DNA of 9,066 nucleotides from Syntrophales bacterium (GCA_023230905.1 JALNWL010000100.1:1-9066), one strand, 5' to 3'. Shown: positions 1-6,871, counted from the stretch's first letter. A program made the numbers and translations. Notes: generated by a model not told the origin, from the sequence alone.

Positions 1-515
1 GAAATTTCGGGCAGGATTTTCGCCATCGGCACCGGCAGTTCATAGTGATTGAGGGCATTGTGATCCAGATCGATCAGATACAGCCACCCCCCCGAACGCA
101 GGCTGGCCGCAATATTCCGGACGATCTCAAGGCTTTCCCGCTGGAAATACTCCAGGACGAAACGGACCCAGGCGCCGTCAAACGTGCCGAAGCGGCTTAA
201 GGATTCTCGCAGGTCGTGGACGGCGAATTCGATCCCCGCACGGGAGCCATAGCACCGTTGCGCATGGGCGATCCGCTCCGGCGAGGCGTCCAGTCCGACG
301 ATCGACCCGCCCGGCTGAATCAGGTCGTGAAGGATCGCGGTCGTCTTGCCCGGACCGCAGCCCAGATCGATGAGGCGCTGTCCCGGTTTAATCCCGCACC
401 ATCGGGCCTGTCGGCGTATGTCTTCGGGACGGGTCTTCGATTCGAGGCGGTACGTTTCCTCTTCATGCTCCATGAGGTAAAAATCCCGCGGTATTGCCAA
501 AGGCATCTCCTGCAT
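1..515 (-). CDS. class I SAM-dependent methyltransferase (3' end outside window)
   Basis: The N-terminal 171 residues of a Rossmann-fold methyltransferase that transfers a methyl group from S-adenosylmethionine; the substrate cannot be told. Motif I is clear as DLGCGPGK (about residues 50-57), the acidic end of strand 2 is GLDASPE (74-80, D76 expected to bind the ribose), and HDL near residue 101 fits the adenine-side loop. FDGAWVRFVLEYF (112-124) matches the motif IV/V region. The chosen ATG at 513-515 has AAGGA 8 nt upstream; the next ATG at 504-506 has no usable spacing. The 3' end lies beyond base 1. The gene is divergent from the radical SAM gene across 187 nt, so the two could be co-regulated, but nothing shows a shared pathway. 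It is probably soluble and cytoplasmic, since no signal or membrane segment is seen. Confidence 0.9.
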   Translation of the reverse strand, partial: MQEMPLAIPRDFYLMEHEEETYRLESKTRPEDIRRQARWCGIKPGQRLIDLGCGPGKTTAILHDLIQPGGSIVGLDASPERIAHAQRCYGSRAGIEFAVHDLRESLSRFGTFDGAWVRFVLEYFQRESLEIVRNIAASLRSGGWLYLIDLDHNALNHYELPVPMAKILPEI

Positions 516-557
516 GGGGTTTGTCCTTGCCAGAGAAATGGCATGCCTGCCGCACCC

Positions 558-586
558 CCTTTAACGGCTTTGCCGGCGGTTGTCAA
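558..586 (-). promoter_or_regulatory. candidate sigma70 promoter for the methyltransferase
   Basis: Read on the minus strand there is a perfect -35 box TTGACA (586-581), a 17-nt spacer and a weak -10 TAAAGG (563-558). A 16-nt spacer would give TTAAAG. The implied start near 551 leaves a leader of about 36 nt before the ATG at 515. The -35 is convincing and the -10 is poor, so this is a moderate call. No matching promoter for the divergent radical SAM gene was found in 516-702. Confidence 0.4.
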
Positions 587-702
587 ATTTTTCGACGGGC
601 CGCACCCTGATCCATGGAAAAGGGTCGGAAGACCGGGGGCGCGATCCGTTGCGCCACTTAACGGTTGCATTCATGGATGTCATTGAGGTAAGAGCGGACA
701 CG

Positions 703-2046
703 ATGAAACGACTTTTACTGATCAGCCCGGTGGGGCAGAAAAGCGGATACCTGTTGAGCCGGATTACCACCTTTCCGCCGCTGGGGCTGGCTTACGTGGC
801 GGCGGCGACGCCGAGCGACTGGGACGTCCGGATCCTTGATGAAAATTTCGAGACGTTTGCATTCGAAGAAGCGGACCTGGTCGGCATCACGTCCTTCACG
901 AGCAACATCCGCCGGGCCTACGAAATCGCCCGCGTCTATCGGGAACGCAACATCAAGGTGGTCATGGGGGGAATCCACGTCTCCATGAATCCCGACGAGG
1001 CCCTGCGTTACGCGGACGCGGTGGTCGTGGGAGAAGTGGAGGGGATCTGGAAGCAGGTGCTGGACGACTTCGGGCAGGGGCGGCTGGCCCCGAAATACAG
1101 CGGCCCTCAAATCGATCTGACGCGCTCGGGCATCACCCCGCGGCGCGATCTGCTGCACCCGAATTACCTGTGGCAGGCGGTGCAGACCTCCCGCGGCTGT
1201 CCCTTCGATTGCGATTTCTGTTCGGTCTCCCGCCATCTGGGGAAGCATTACCGTCAGCGCAGCGCAGCGCATGTCCTGGACGAGCTGTCTCAGTGCACGG
1301 GGGACTATGTCGTTTTTGTCGATGACAATCTGGTGGGACACACCCGGGAAGACAAGCACCGGGCGACGGACCTGTTCCAGGGCATGATTCAGCGCAAACT
1401 GAACAAGAAATGGTGGATGCAGACCTCCATCAATGCCGCTGACGATGAACGACTCATCGAATTGGCGGCCCGTGCCGGGTGCATGTTCGTTTTCATCGGC
1501 TTCGAATCCATCAGCGAAGACATGCTCCGGGGAATGAACAAGCGGGCCAATTTGAAGATCGGGATCGAGAATTACCGAAAGGTCGTCCATGCGTTTCACC
1601 GGCACGGCATTGCCGTGCTGGGGGCGTTTATCATCGGCAATGACCGGGAGTCTCCCGATTATTACAAGAAACTGGCGGATTTCCTCGTTCATTCGGGCAT
1701 CGACATGGTACAGATCAGCATCCTGACCCCCCTGCCCGGCACCCGGCTGATGGAGCGGATGCAAAACGAGGGGCGGCTGATCTACCAGGACTTCCCGGCG
1801 GACTGGGACAAATACCGGTTCTCGTACGTCGTGCACCGGATGAACGGCCTTGAACCCGAAACGGTCTACACGGGCAACAACTACATCAAGGGACAACTCT
1901 ACTCATTCCCAACCGCTCAGTATCGCCTGATGAAATCCCTCTGGAGCCTGAAACGGATTCCAAACTTCTACACCGTCGTGAAGTTGAATCAGGCCCTCAA
2001 GAAAAGCTGGCAAGGGTCCCATTACCAGGGAAAATATCCGGCCTGA
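703..2046 (+). CDS. B12-binding-domain radical SAM protein
   Basis: A 447-residue radical SAM enzyme with an N-terminal cobalamin-binding-like domain (about residues 2-130) and a radical SAM barrel (about 155-360). The [4Fe-4S] cluster motif CxxxCxxC is C166-PFD-C170-DF-C173. Other barrel landmarks are FVDDN, IGFES and GAFIIGND. The B12 half has the usual PPLGLAYVAA and VMGGIH segments. The loop that carries DxHxxG in His-on enzymes reads LDENFE, so the lower-ligand His is absent, as in many BchE/HpnP-like relatives. The C-terminal 90 residues are a family-specific extension. The reaction is likely a radical methylation or related C-C/C-H chemistry; the substrate is unknown. The same frame is open back to an ATG at 580, but the extra 41 residues look non-coding. 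The ATG at 703 begins the first beta strand (MKRLLLISP) and has AGAG/GAGG upstream. Confidence 0.85.
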   Translation: MKRLLLISPVGQKSGYLLSRITTFPPLGLAYVAAATPSDWDVRILDENFETFAFEEADLVGITSFTSNIRRAYEIARVYRERNIKVVMGGIHVSMNPDEALRYADAVVVGEVEGIWKQVLDDFGQGRLAPKYSGPQIDLTRSGITPRRDLLHPNYLWQAVQTSRGCPFDCDFCSVSRHLGKHYRQRSAAHVLDELSQCTGDYVVFVDDNLVGHTREDKHRATDLFQGMIQRKLNKKWWMQTSINAADDERLIELAARAGCMFVFIGFESISEDMLRGMNKRANLKIGIENYRKVVHAFHRHGIAVLGAFIIGNDRESPDYYKKLADFLVHSGIDMVQISILTPLPGTRLMERMQNEGRLIYQDFPADWDKYRFSYVVHRMNGLEPETVYTGNNYIKGQLYSFPTAQYRLMKSLWSLKRIPNFYTVVKLNQALKKSWQGSHYQGKYPA

Positions 2047-2065
2047 AGCAAGGAACCGGATTTCT
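2036..2065. terminator. candidate bidirectional terminator between convergent genes
   Basis: ATCCGG (2036-2041) pairs with CCGGAT (2056-2061), and an inner CCT/AGG pair (2042-2044 with 2051-2053) extends the stem past a two-base AA bulge. TTTCT (2061-2065) follows on the plus strand, and ATTTTCCC follows on the minus strand. The hairpin overlaps the stop codon of the radical SAM gene and lies just beyond the peptidase stop at 2078. The U-tracts are short, so this is a candidate only. Confidence 0.4.
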
Positions 2066-2077
2066 CCCGGCAAACGC

Positions 2078-3415
2078 TCACGACGCCGGGGGAACCATCA
2101 GCGTCATGGCCCAGAGCGCATGGAGCCGGTTGGACGTCCGGACCGTTACCCCCTCCAACTCCTCGCCGGGATGAAGGGTCGTGATGGCCGCCTGACCGAC
2201 GATGACTTTCTGTTGGACACGGCCCTTGCGGTCCCGGGCCTTGACGGACCAGAAGTTGTGAAACACCAGAATCTCGTCCTGGACGCTGCCGACGTACAGC
2301 ATGATGTGGCCCGGTTCCCACAGCAGCGTCAGAAAGGGGATGCCCCGCGACAGAATCTGCTCCTTCCGGATCTCCGGCCTGAGCCGCTTCAGATTGATGA
2401 CCCCGCCCCCCTGACGGGCCTGTTCGGAGGAGTTGCGGGGCAGCCAGATTCCAAACGGGGCGAAGAGATCCCTCAGGGTCGCCGAACAGTCCCGGCTGCC
2501 GTTCAGGCCACCCCAGCCATAGGGCTCACGGATCAACTCGTTGATCTGCCCGGCGATGTTCCGCGGTGTCAGCGGCAGAGGTTTTCTGGTGACCGGACCT
2601 GAAGCCGCAAAGGCCAATCGGGTGACGGCCTCGCGCTTTTCGTTCGCCACCGTCACGAAAACCTCCCAGCCGTCGTCCCGGGCCTTCGCCAGGGGAAACA
2701 TCGCCCCGAGGGGTGCATGGAAGAGGAACATCCCGTCGGCCGCCCCGTACACGGGAACCCCGTCGCGGAGAATCGTCACGTAGGGCCCCCGCTCCCAAGC
2801 CCGGATGCCCGCCTCGTTCATCCGGGCGACATCCTCCGCGGGAATCCAGCCGACGAACCAGGCCGTTTCCACCAACAGCCAGTCCTTGTCGCGCGTCGCG
2901 TGCACCACGCAAACCGGTGTATTGACCGGCAGGGCCGTCTGCTGGAAGAGATCGAACGGATAACCGTTCAATCCTCCGAAGCGCGGCTTTTTCGTCGGCA
3001 AGACTCGGACGTCCGTCGGCCGAATCGTCATCCCCGCATAGACGGCATTCGGATAGGTTTCGAATTGGGCCGAGGCCCTGAGTTCGTCGATCCATTCGGG
3101 TGTGTGGGGGCGGCCGTTTTCCGCGTAGCCCGGCGCCTTCCGGTACCGCTTGAAAGACCGATCGAGTTCCTCGACGCCATGCCGGGGTTGCGTCTGGCGC
3201 CAGGGGGAAAGAAACTGCTCGTTATACCGGGCGTCCAGGCGGTCCTGATCTTCCGCGGTGACGGCGGGCCGCGCCTCGCTTGCGGGGGAAAGATAGGCAC
3301 GCGCATCCTGGGGCAGGGTGCGGAGATCCCGGATCGTCTCGGCCGCGTCACTCCACCCGCACCCCGCGATCAGCGCCAGAACGACGAGCGGTACGATCCC
3401 TCTGATCTTGAGCAT
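2078..3415 (-). CDS. lipoprotein SH3-domain NlpC/P60 (C40) cell-wall peptidase
   Basis: A 445-residue predicted lipoprotein endopeptidase of the NlpC/P60 family, which cuts peptide cross-bridges or stem peptides of murein. The N-terminus is a lipoprotein signal with lipobox IAGC (C19) followed by Gly, fitting an outer-membrane or periplasm-facing anchor. Residues about 30-130 resemble the NlpC/P60 stabilising region. About 130-200 and 205-275 look like two bacterial SH3-type domains (e.g. WFVGWIPAEDV and DDGWEVFVTVAN). The peptidase domain runs from about 285 to the end, with C310 in GSRDCSATL, H370 in PGHIMLYVG and H386 in FHNFW as the likely Cys-His-His triad, so it looks active. The start has GGAGGA 6 nt upstream. 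An open frame continues upstream of this Met into and across the protease gene on the other strand, but only the part from the lipoprotein signal onward is coding. Confidence 0.92.
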   Translation of the reverse strand: MLKIRGIVPLVVLALIAGCGWSDAAETIRDLRTLPQDARAYLSPASEARPAVTAEDQDRLDARYNEQFLSPWRQTQPRHGVEELDRSFKRYRKAPGYAENGRPHTPEWIDELRASAQFETYPNAVYAGMTIRPTDVRVLPTKKPRFGGLNGYPFDLFQQTALPVNTPVCVVHATRDKDWLLVETAWFVGWIPAEDVARMNEAGIRAWERGPYVTILRDGVPVYGAADGMFLFHAPLGAMFPLAKARDDGWEVFVTVANEKREAVTRLAFAASGPVTRKPLPLTPRNIAGQINELIREPYGWGGLNGSRDCSATLRDLFAPFGIWLPRNSSEQARQGGGVINLKRLRPEIRKEQILSRGIPFLTLLWEPGHIMLYVGSVQDEILVFHNFWSVKARDRKGRVQQKVIVGQAAITTLHPGEELEGVTVRTSNRLHALWAMTLMVPPAS

Positions 3416-3448
3416 GATCTCCTCCAAAAGCCGACGCTGATGACGGGC

Positions 3449-3477
3449 ACTATATGCGGTTGCCCGTTGCACGTCAA
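3449..3477 (-). promoter_or_regulatory. sigma70-type promoter of the NlpC/P60 lipoprotein gene
   Basis: On the minus strand, -35 TTGACG (3477-3472) is followed after exactly 17 nt by -10 TATAGT (3454-3449). Both boxes match the housekeeping consensus at five of six positions. Transcription would start near 3442, giving a leader of about 27 nt that contains the GGAGGA ribosome site before the ATG at 3415. Confidence 0.72.
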
Positions 3478-3531
3478 GTGCCGGCCACCTGAGGCGCGGT
3501 CGGATTTTGTGTGGCGGAAAGAAAAAAAGAT

Positions 3532-3540
3532 TGGTATAAA
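3532..3540 (+). promoter_or_regulatory. candidate extended -10 promoter for the selenoprotein-protease cluster
   Basis: TGG-TATAAA (3532-3540) is an extended -10 element in an AT-rich island (about 3504-3550) that stands out from the GC-rich surroundings. No good -35 lies 17 nt upstream, as expected for extended -10 promoters. A start near 3547 would give a leader of about 73 nt before the ATG at 3620, containing the 3561-3581 hairpin. The 3416-3619 gap holds this site, the divergent promoter and the hairpin, and no other gene was seen. Confidence 0.42.
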
Positions 3541-3560
3541 AAAGAAAAACGGCGCTGAGC

Positions 3561-3581
3561 GTCCTCCCCGCGCGGGAGGAC
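3561..3581 (+). promoter_or_regulatory. perfect 8-bp hairpin in the presumed cluster leader
   Basis: GTCCTCCC (3561-3568) and GGGAGGAC (3574-3581) are exact reverse complements around a 5-nt CGCGC loop. The 3' arm contains a Shine-Dalgarno-like GGGAGGA. No T-run follows on either strand, so it is not a normal intrinsic terminator. It may stabilise the transcript or affect initiation; function is unknown. Confidence 0.45.
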
Positions 3582-3619
3582 AGGATCATCCCGATGATGG
3601 ACGGCGCCCGGGGACCCCG

Positions 3620-3826
3620 ATGTCGGAAAAGGTCATCATCTATGGAAAGGCGGGCTGACCCTACACCCAAAAGGCCAGGTCGGCCTACGGGGAGCGCGCC
3701 GTCTATGTCGATGTCCGACAGGACGCGGAGCGGATGCAGGACATGCTCCGGCATTCCGGCGGCCGTCGGGAGGTGCCGGTCATCGTGGAAGGGTCCAGGG
3801 TCGTGATCGGATTCGGCGGGGCCTGA
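3620..3826 (+). CDS. glutaredoxin-like selenoprotein (TGA at codon 13 read as Sec)
   Basis: A 68-codon gene of the small glutaredoxin-like (seleno)protein type. From ATG 3620 the product starts MSEKVIIYGKAG; codon 13 (3656-3658) is TGA, and the frame then reads PYTQKARSAYGERAVYVDV and stays open to a natural TGA at 3824. The segments fit a thioredoxin fold: strand 1 (KVIIYGKAG), the redox U-P-Y-T turn (13-16), helix 1, strand 2 (AVYVDV), helix 2 (AERMQDMLRH), then VPVIVEG (cis-Pro type) and VVIGFGG. Glutaredoxins have Cys-Pro-Tyr-Cys/Ser/Thr at this turn, so the TGA replaces exactly the catalytic Cys. A SECIS-like hairpin follows at the right distance. GGGGA lies 5 nt before the ATG. The protease gene begins 48 nt downstream. 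The predicted role is a cytoplasmic Sec-dependent thiol redox reaction; the partner is unknown. It may belong to the family I recall being called Uxx-star selenoproteins, but I am not certain of the name. The alternative is a pseudogene with a nonsense mutation, which is less likely. Confidence 0.85.
3659..3691 (+). promoter_or_regulatory. bacterial SECIS-like element
   Basis: Directly after the in-frame TGA (3656-3658), AGGCC (3672-3676) and GGCCT (3682-3686) form a 5-bp upper stem with an AGGTC loop (3677-3681). CCC (3666-3668) can pair with GGG (3689-3691) below a small internal loop. The loop begins 18 nt after the TGA. Known bacterial SECIS hairpins sit within the coding region just downstream of UGA, with G in the first two loop bases. 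The E. coli fdhF element has an AGGUCU loop about 17 nt after its UGA. This element should bind SelB with Sec-tRNA. Confidence 0.78.
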
Positions 3827-3874
3827 GGGGTCTGAAGCCGATCGGGCACCGGCGTCAAAGAGGAGAGGGACACC

Positions 3875-5341
3875 ATGAAACGGACGGAACGGGTTTTTCG
3901 ATTTTTCACGATCGTTTTGTTCGCCGCAGGCATGCTTCTGCTCACCGGAGGATTTGTCGCCCCGTCCGCGGGATGGGGGCCGGCATGGGCCCTGTCCTTC
4001 GGAAAGGCCGATACGGCGGGCGCCCCCGCGTCTTTTGCCGACCTGGCGGAGAAGCTCCGCCCCACGGTCGTCAACATCTCGACCACCAAGGTGCTCAAGG
4101 GCCGGCAGATGGGCCCGATGGGGGGCGAGATGCCCTTCGGGCGCTTTTTCGGCAACGACGAGTTTTTCCGGCGCTTCTTCGGCGACCTGCCGGAGCGTGA
4201 ATTCAAGCAGAAGAGTCTGGGCTCCGGATTCATCATTTCCGAGGACGGCTACATCTTCACCAACAACCACGTGGTGGAAAAGGCCGACAAGATCCTGGTG
4301 AAACTGGCCGACGGCAAGGAGTACGAGGCGGACGTCAAGGGACGGGACGCCAATACGGATCTCGCCCTCATCAAGATCGATTCCCCGGGGAAACTGCCGT
4401 ACGCGCGCCTGGGGAATTCCGACCAGGCGCGGATCGGCGACTGGGTCTTCGCCATCGGCAATCCGTTCGGTCTCGATCATACGATCACGGCGGGAATCAT
4501 CAGCGCCAAGGGGCGGGTCATCGGCGCCGGTCCCTACGACAATTTCATCCAGACCGACGCGTCCATCAACCCCGGCAACAGCGGCGGTCCGCTGTTCAAC
4601 CTGGCCGGAGAGGTAGTCGGCATCAACACCGCCATCGTCGCCCAGGGGCAGGGGATCGGCTTCGCGATTCCCATCAACATGGCCAAGGACATCCTCGACG
4701 ACCTGAAAAGCCGGGGAAAGACCACCCGCGGATGGCTGGGCATCGCGATTCAGGACATCACGGAGGACATGCGGGAGGCCCTCAAGCTCGAGGACCGGAC
4801 GGGCGCCCTGGTCGGCGACGTCTTCCCGGGAGAGCCGGCGGACAACGCGGGGATGAAGACCGGCGACGTGATCCTGGAGATCGCGGGAAAACCCGTCAAG
4901 GACTCGCACGAACTCCTGCGGGTCGTGGCGGCGCTCAAGGTAGGCAGCGTCGTAACCGCGAAGGTCCTGCGCGACGGGGCCGAAACCTCCCTGAGGCTTA
5001 CCGTGGCCGAACGCAAGGAACGTCGGGAACTCGCCTCCGGGAACGCCATCGACGAAAGGCTCGGCATGACGGTCCAGGAGGTGACACCGGAGATGGCCCG
5101 GCACCTTTCCCTGCCGGATAAAACCGGCGTGATCGTCACGGAGGTCGAGGAAGGCGGTTTGGCCGATGAGGCCGGCCTGAAGCCCCAGGACATCCTCCTG
5201 AAGGTCAACCGGACCCGCATCTCCGGTTTGAAGGATTTTCAAAAGGCCATCAGCGACGGCGAGGCGGGCGACGCCCTGCTGATCCTCGTCCGTCGGGGGA
5301 AAACGAGCTTCTTCATCACCCTCAAAACAGAAAGGAAATAA
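3875..5341 (+). CDS. degQ: Do/DegQ-family periplasmic serine protease, two PDZ domains
   Basis: A 488-residue HtrA-family protease and chaperone that degrades or holds misfolded envelope proteins. An N-terminal signal with a basic start and hydrophobic core (about 9-30) probably ends at AWA (37-39), so the enzyme is periplasmic. The chymotrypsin-like domain (about 52-280) carries the complete triad H132 (TNNHVVE), D162 (NTDLALI) and S236 (GNSGGP). Residues 74-110, rich in Met, Gly and Phe, form the LA loop found in DegP/DegQ. PDZ1 is about 285-378 and PDZ2 about 394-486, the normal two-PDZ layout and length. GAGGAGAGG lies just upstream of the ATG. It follows the selenoprotein gene by 48 nt and precedes the nitroreductase gene by 8 nt. 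DegP, DegQ and MucD cannot be told apart from sequence alone, so the symbol is a family-level label. Confidence 0.95.
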   Translation: MKRTERVFRFFTIVLFAAGMLLLTGGFVAPSAGWGPAWALSFGKADTAGAPASFADLAEKLRPTVVNISTTKVLKGRQMGPMGGEMPFGRFFGNDEFFRRFFGDLPEREFKQKSLGSGFIISEDGYIFTNNHVVEKADKILVKLADGKEYEADVKGRDANTDLALIKIDSPGKLPYARLGNSDQARIGDWVFAIGNPFGLDHTITAGIISAKGRVIGAGPYDNFIQTDASINPGNSGGPLFNLAGEVVGINTAIVAQGQGIGFAIPINMAKDILDDLKSRGKTTRGWLGIAIQDITEDMREALKLEDRTGALVGDVFPGEPADNAGMKTGDVILEIAGKPVKDSHELLRVVAALKVGSVVTAKVLRDGAETSLRLTVAERKERRELASGNAIDERLGMTVQEVTPEMARHLSLPDKTGVIVTEVEEGGLADEAGLKPQDILLKVNRTRISGLKDFQKAISDGEAGDALLILVRRGKTSFFITLKTERK

Positions 5342-5349
5342 AGACGACC

Positions 5350-6015
5350 ATGGACATCCGGGAGATCATCCTTCAGCGGCGCAGCATTCGTCGATTCCGG
5401 CCCGATCCCGTTCCTCCGGACCTTCTCCGGGAGTTGCTGGATCTGGCCCGTTGGTCCCCCTCGTGGGGCAACACCCAGCCCTGGCAGGTTTACGTCCTGA
5501 CGGGCGAGCCCCTCGAGCGCTTCCGCCGAGACAATCAGGAGCAGCTCCGGAACGGGGTGGCGCCGGCGCCGGAAATCGAGATGCCCCAGGAGTGGCCGGC
5601 GAATCTCAAATCCCGCTACGTCGGAGTGGGAAAGGACGTCCTCACCGCCCTCGACATCCCCCGTGAAGACAAGGCCGCCCGGATCCATTACGCCCTGGAC
5701 ATGTTCGGCCTGTTCGGCGCGCCATGCCTGATCGTCGTGTGTGTCCCCGCCGCTCTGCCGCGCGCCTATGCCACGCTCGACGTCGGCCTGTTCCTGCAGA
5801 CCTTCTGCCTGGCCGCCGCGGCGCGCGGACTCGCGACGTGCGCCCTGGCCGCGTCCGTCAACTATCCGCAACTGATCCGCCGGCTCGCGCCGGTCCCCGA
5901 AGACGCGACCATCGTCATCGGTGCGGCCGTCGGCTATCCGGACGCCGACGTCCCTGTCAACCGGTTCTCGCGCTCCCGCGCCGAGCTCGACGAATTCACG
6001 GTCTGGGTCGGTTGA
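5350..6015 (+). CDS. nitroreductase-family flavoprotein
   Basis: A 221-residue member of the FMN-dependent nitroreductase superfamily: dimeric cytoplasmic oxidoreductases that use NAD(P)H to reduce nitroaromatics, quinones or other electron-poor compounds. The N-terminal RRSIRRF (10-16) is the usual phosphate-binding Arg/Ser stretch for FMN. SPSWGNTQPW (36-45) is the second FMN-contact motif. DVGLFLQTFCLAAAARGLATC (residues 144-164) is the long helix, and IGAAVGYPD (190-198) is the conserved C-terminal flavin segment, followed by VNRFSRSRAELDEFTVW. The physiological substrate is unknown. The ATG is 8 nt after the protease stop, with AAGGA inside the end of that gene, so it is in the same operon. 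The length is typical and no defect is seen. Confidence 0.92.
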   Translation: MDIREIILQRRSIRRFRPDPVPPDLLRELLDLARWSPSWGNTQPWQVYVLTGEPLERFRRDNQEQLRNGVAPAPEIEMPQEWPANLKSRYVGVGKDVLTALDIPREDKAARIHYALDMFGLFGAPCLIVVCVPAALPRAYATLDVGLFLQTFCLAAAARGLATCALAASVNYPQLIRRLAPVPEDATIVIGAAVGYPDADVPVNRFSRSRAELDEFTVWVG

Positions 6016-6870
6016 ATGGAGCCCCGCATTCTCGCACAGGACATCGGCGACGCCTCGCTGTCCTATCTGCTGTACGAGGGTGACGGTCCGGCGATCGTGA
6101 TGCTCCACGCCACCGGGTTTCTGCCCTGGCTGTGGCATCCCGTCGCCCGCAAGCTGGCCCCGTCCTTCCGGGTAATCGCCCCCTACTTCTGCGACCACCG
6201 GGACACGGATCCGAACCACGGCGGCCTGAGCTGGCTCGAGATCGCCCGGGACCTGACGGAATTCTGCCGTCGCCTGGATCTCGACCACCCGCTCTTGGTG
6301 GGGCATTCGATGGGGGCGACCGTCCTGGCCATTGCCCACGCCGAGTGCGGACTCGCCGCGCGGGGAATGCTCCTCGTCGAGCCCATCTTTCTCCCCCGCG
6401 ACTATTACCGGACCCTCATCACGGTGGAAGACCATCCCCTGGCCTCCAAGGCCATCCGCCGCACGAACCACTGGCCGGACGAGAACGCGGCCCTCGCTTA
6501 TCTCCGCTCCCGCGCCCTGTTCGAGAAATGGGACGAGGAGATGCTCCGCCTCTACATCCGCTACGGGATGATGGACGACGACGCGGGCGGGCTGACGCTG
6601 ACCTGCGCCCCCGAGCGGGAGGCGGCGCTTTTCATGGGGGGCATGCAGTACGATCCGTGGCCCGTCCTGCCCCGCGTGACGTGTCCGGTCCTGATGCTCG
6701 AAGGAGAAGCAAGCGAAAATCGCGCCTTCATCGACCTGAAGGAGGCCCTGTCCCACATCCCTCACACGCCCGAATACCGGCTGATCCCGGACGCCGGACA
6801 TCTGATCCCCATGGAGCAGCCCCGGACCGTCACGGAAATCCTCCGTGACTTCATCCACCGCCTGTCCTGA
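6016..6870 (+). CDS. alpha/beta hydrolase
   Basis: A 284-residue alpha/beta-hydrolase-fold enzyme, probably an esterase or related hydrolase in the cytoplasm; no signal peptide is seen. HATGF (31-35) matches the oxyanion-hole HG-type strand-3 loop. The nucleophile elbow is GHSMG with S98. The C-terminal catalytic His is H262 in DAGHLIPMEQP. The usual acid after strand 7 is not a clear Asp: the segment reads LEGEASENR, so E231 or E234, or E122 after strand 6, would have to serve. The ATG directly abuts the nitroreductase stop (TGAATG), has no strong ribosome site of its own, and probably depends on translational coupling. The substrate cannot be predicted. Confidence 0.9.
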   Translation: MEPRILAQDIGDASLSYLLYEGDGPAIVMLHATGFLPWLWHPVARKLAPSFRVIAPYFCDHRDTDPNHGGLSWLEIARDLTEFCRRLDLDHPLLVGHSMGATVLAIAHAECGLAARGMLLVEPIFLPRDYYRTLITVEDHPLASKAIRRTNHWPDENAALAYLRSRALFEKWDEEMLRLYIRYGMMDDDAGGLTLTCAPEREAALFMGGMQYDPWPVLPRVTCPVLMLEGEASENRAFIDLKEALSHIPHTPEYRLIPDAGHLIPMEQPRTVTEILRDFIHRLS

Positions 6871-6871
6871 C

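Noticed and set aside
580..608. TTGTCA at 580-585 as a plus-strand -35 for the radical SAM gene
   Set aside because: No -10-like hexamer lies 16-18 nt downstream (the sequence there is CGCACCCTG), so no promoter was called.
580..702. N-terminal extension of the radical SAM protein to the ATG at 580
   Set aside because: The added 41 residues are Arg-rich and unlike any family N-terminus. The domain begins with MKRLLLISP at 703.
715..1896. Long minus-strand open frame of 393 codons inside the radical SAM gene
   Set aside because: It is antisense to a gene with complete radical SAM motifs, and its composition is that of a GC-rich shadow frame.
2717..3658. Plus-strand open frame of 313 codons opposite the NlpC/P60 gene
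   Set aside because: It is antisense to a gene with a full catalytic triad, and it contains no signal or domain of its own.
3620..3826. Reading the TGA-interrupted glutaredoxin-like gene as a pseudogene, or as a short gene starting after the TGA
   Set aside because: Only one interruption exists and it is exactly at the catalytic Cys codon. A SECIS-like hairpin follows at the proper distance, and the rest of the frame is intact. A start after the TGA would remove strand 1 and the active site.
3416..5242. Open frame on the minus strand continuing upstream of the lipoprotein peptidase across the protease gene
   Set aside because: The part above 3415 is antisense to the Do-family protease and the selenoprotein gene and has no family motifs. 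The lipoprotein signal, ribosome site and promoter all place the true start at 3415.
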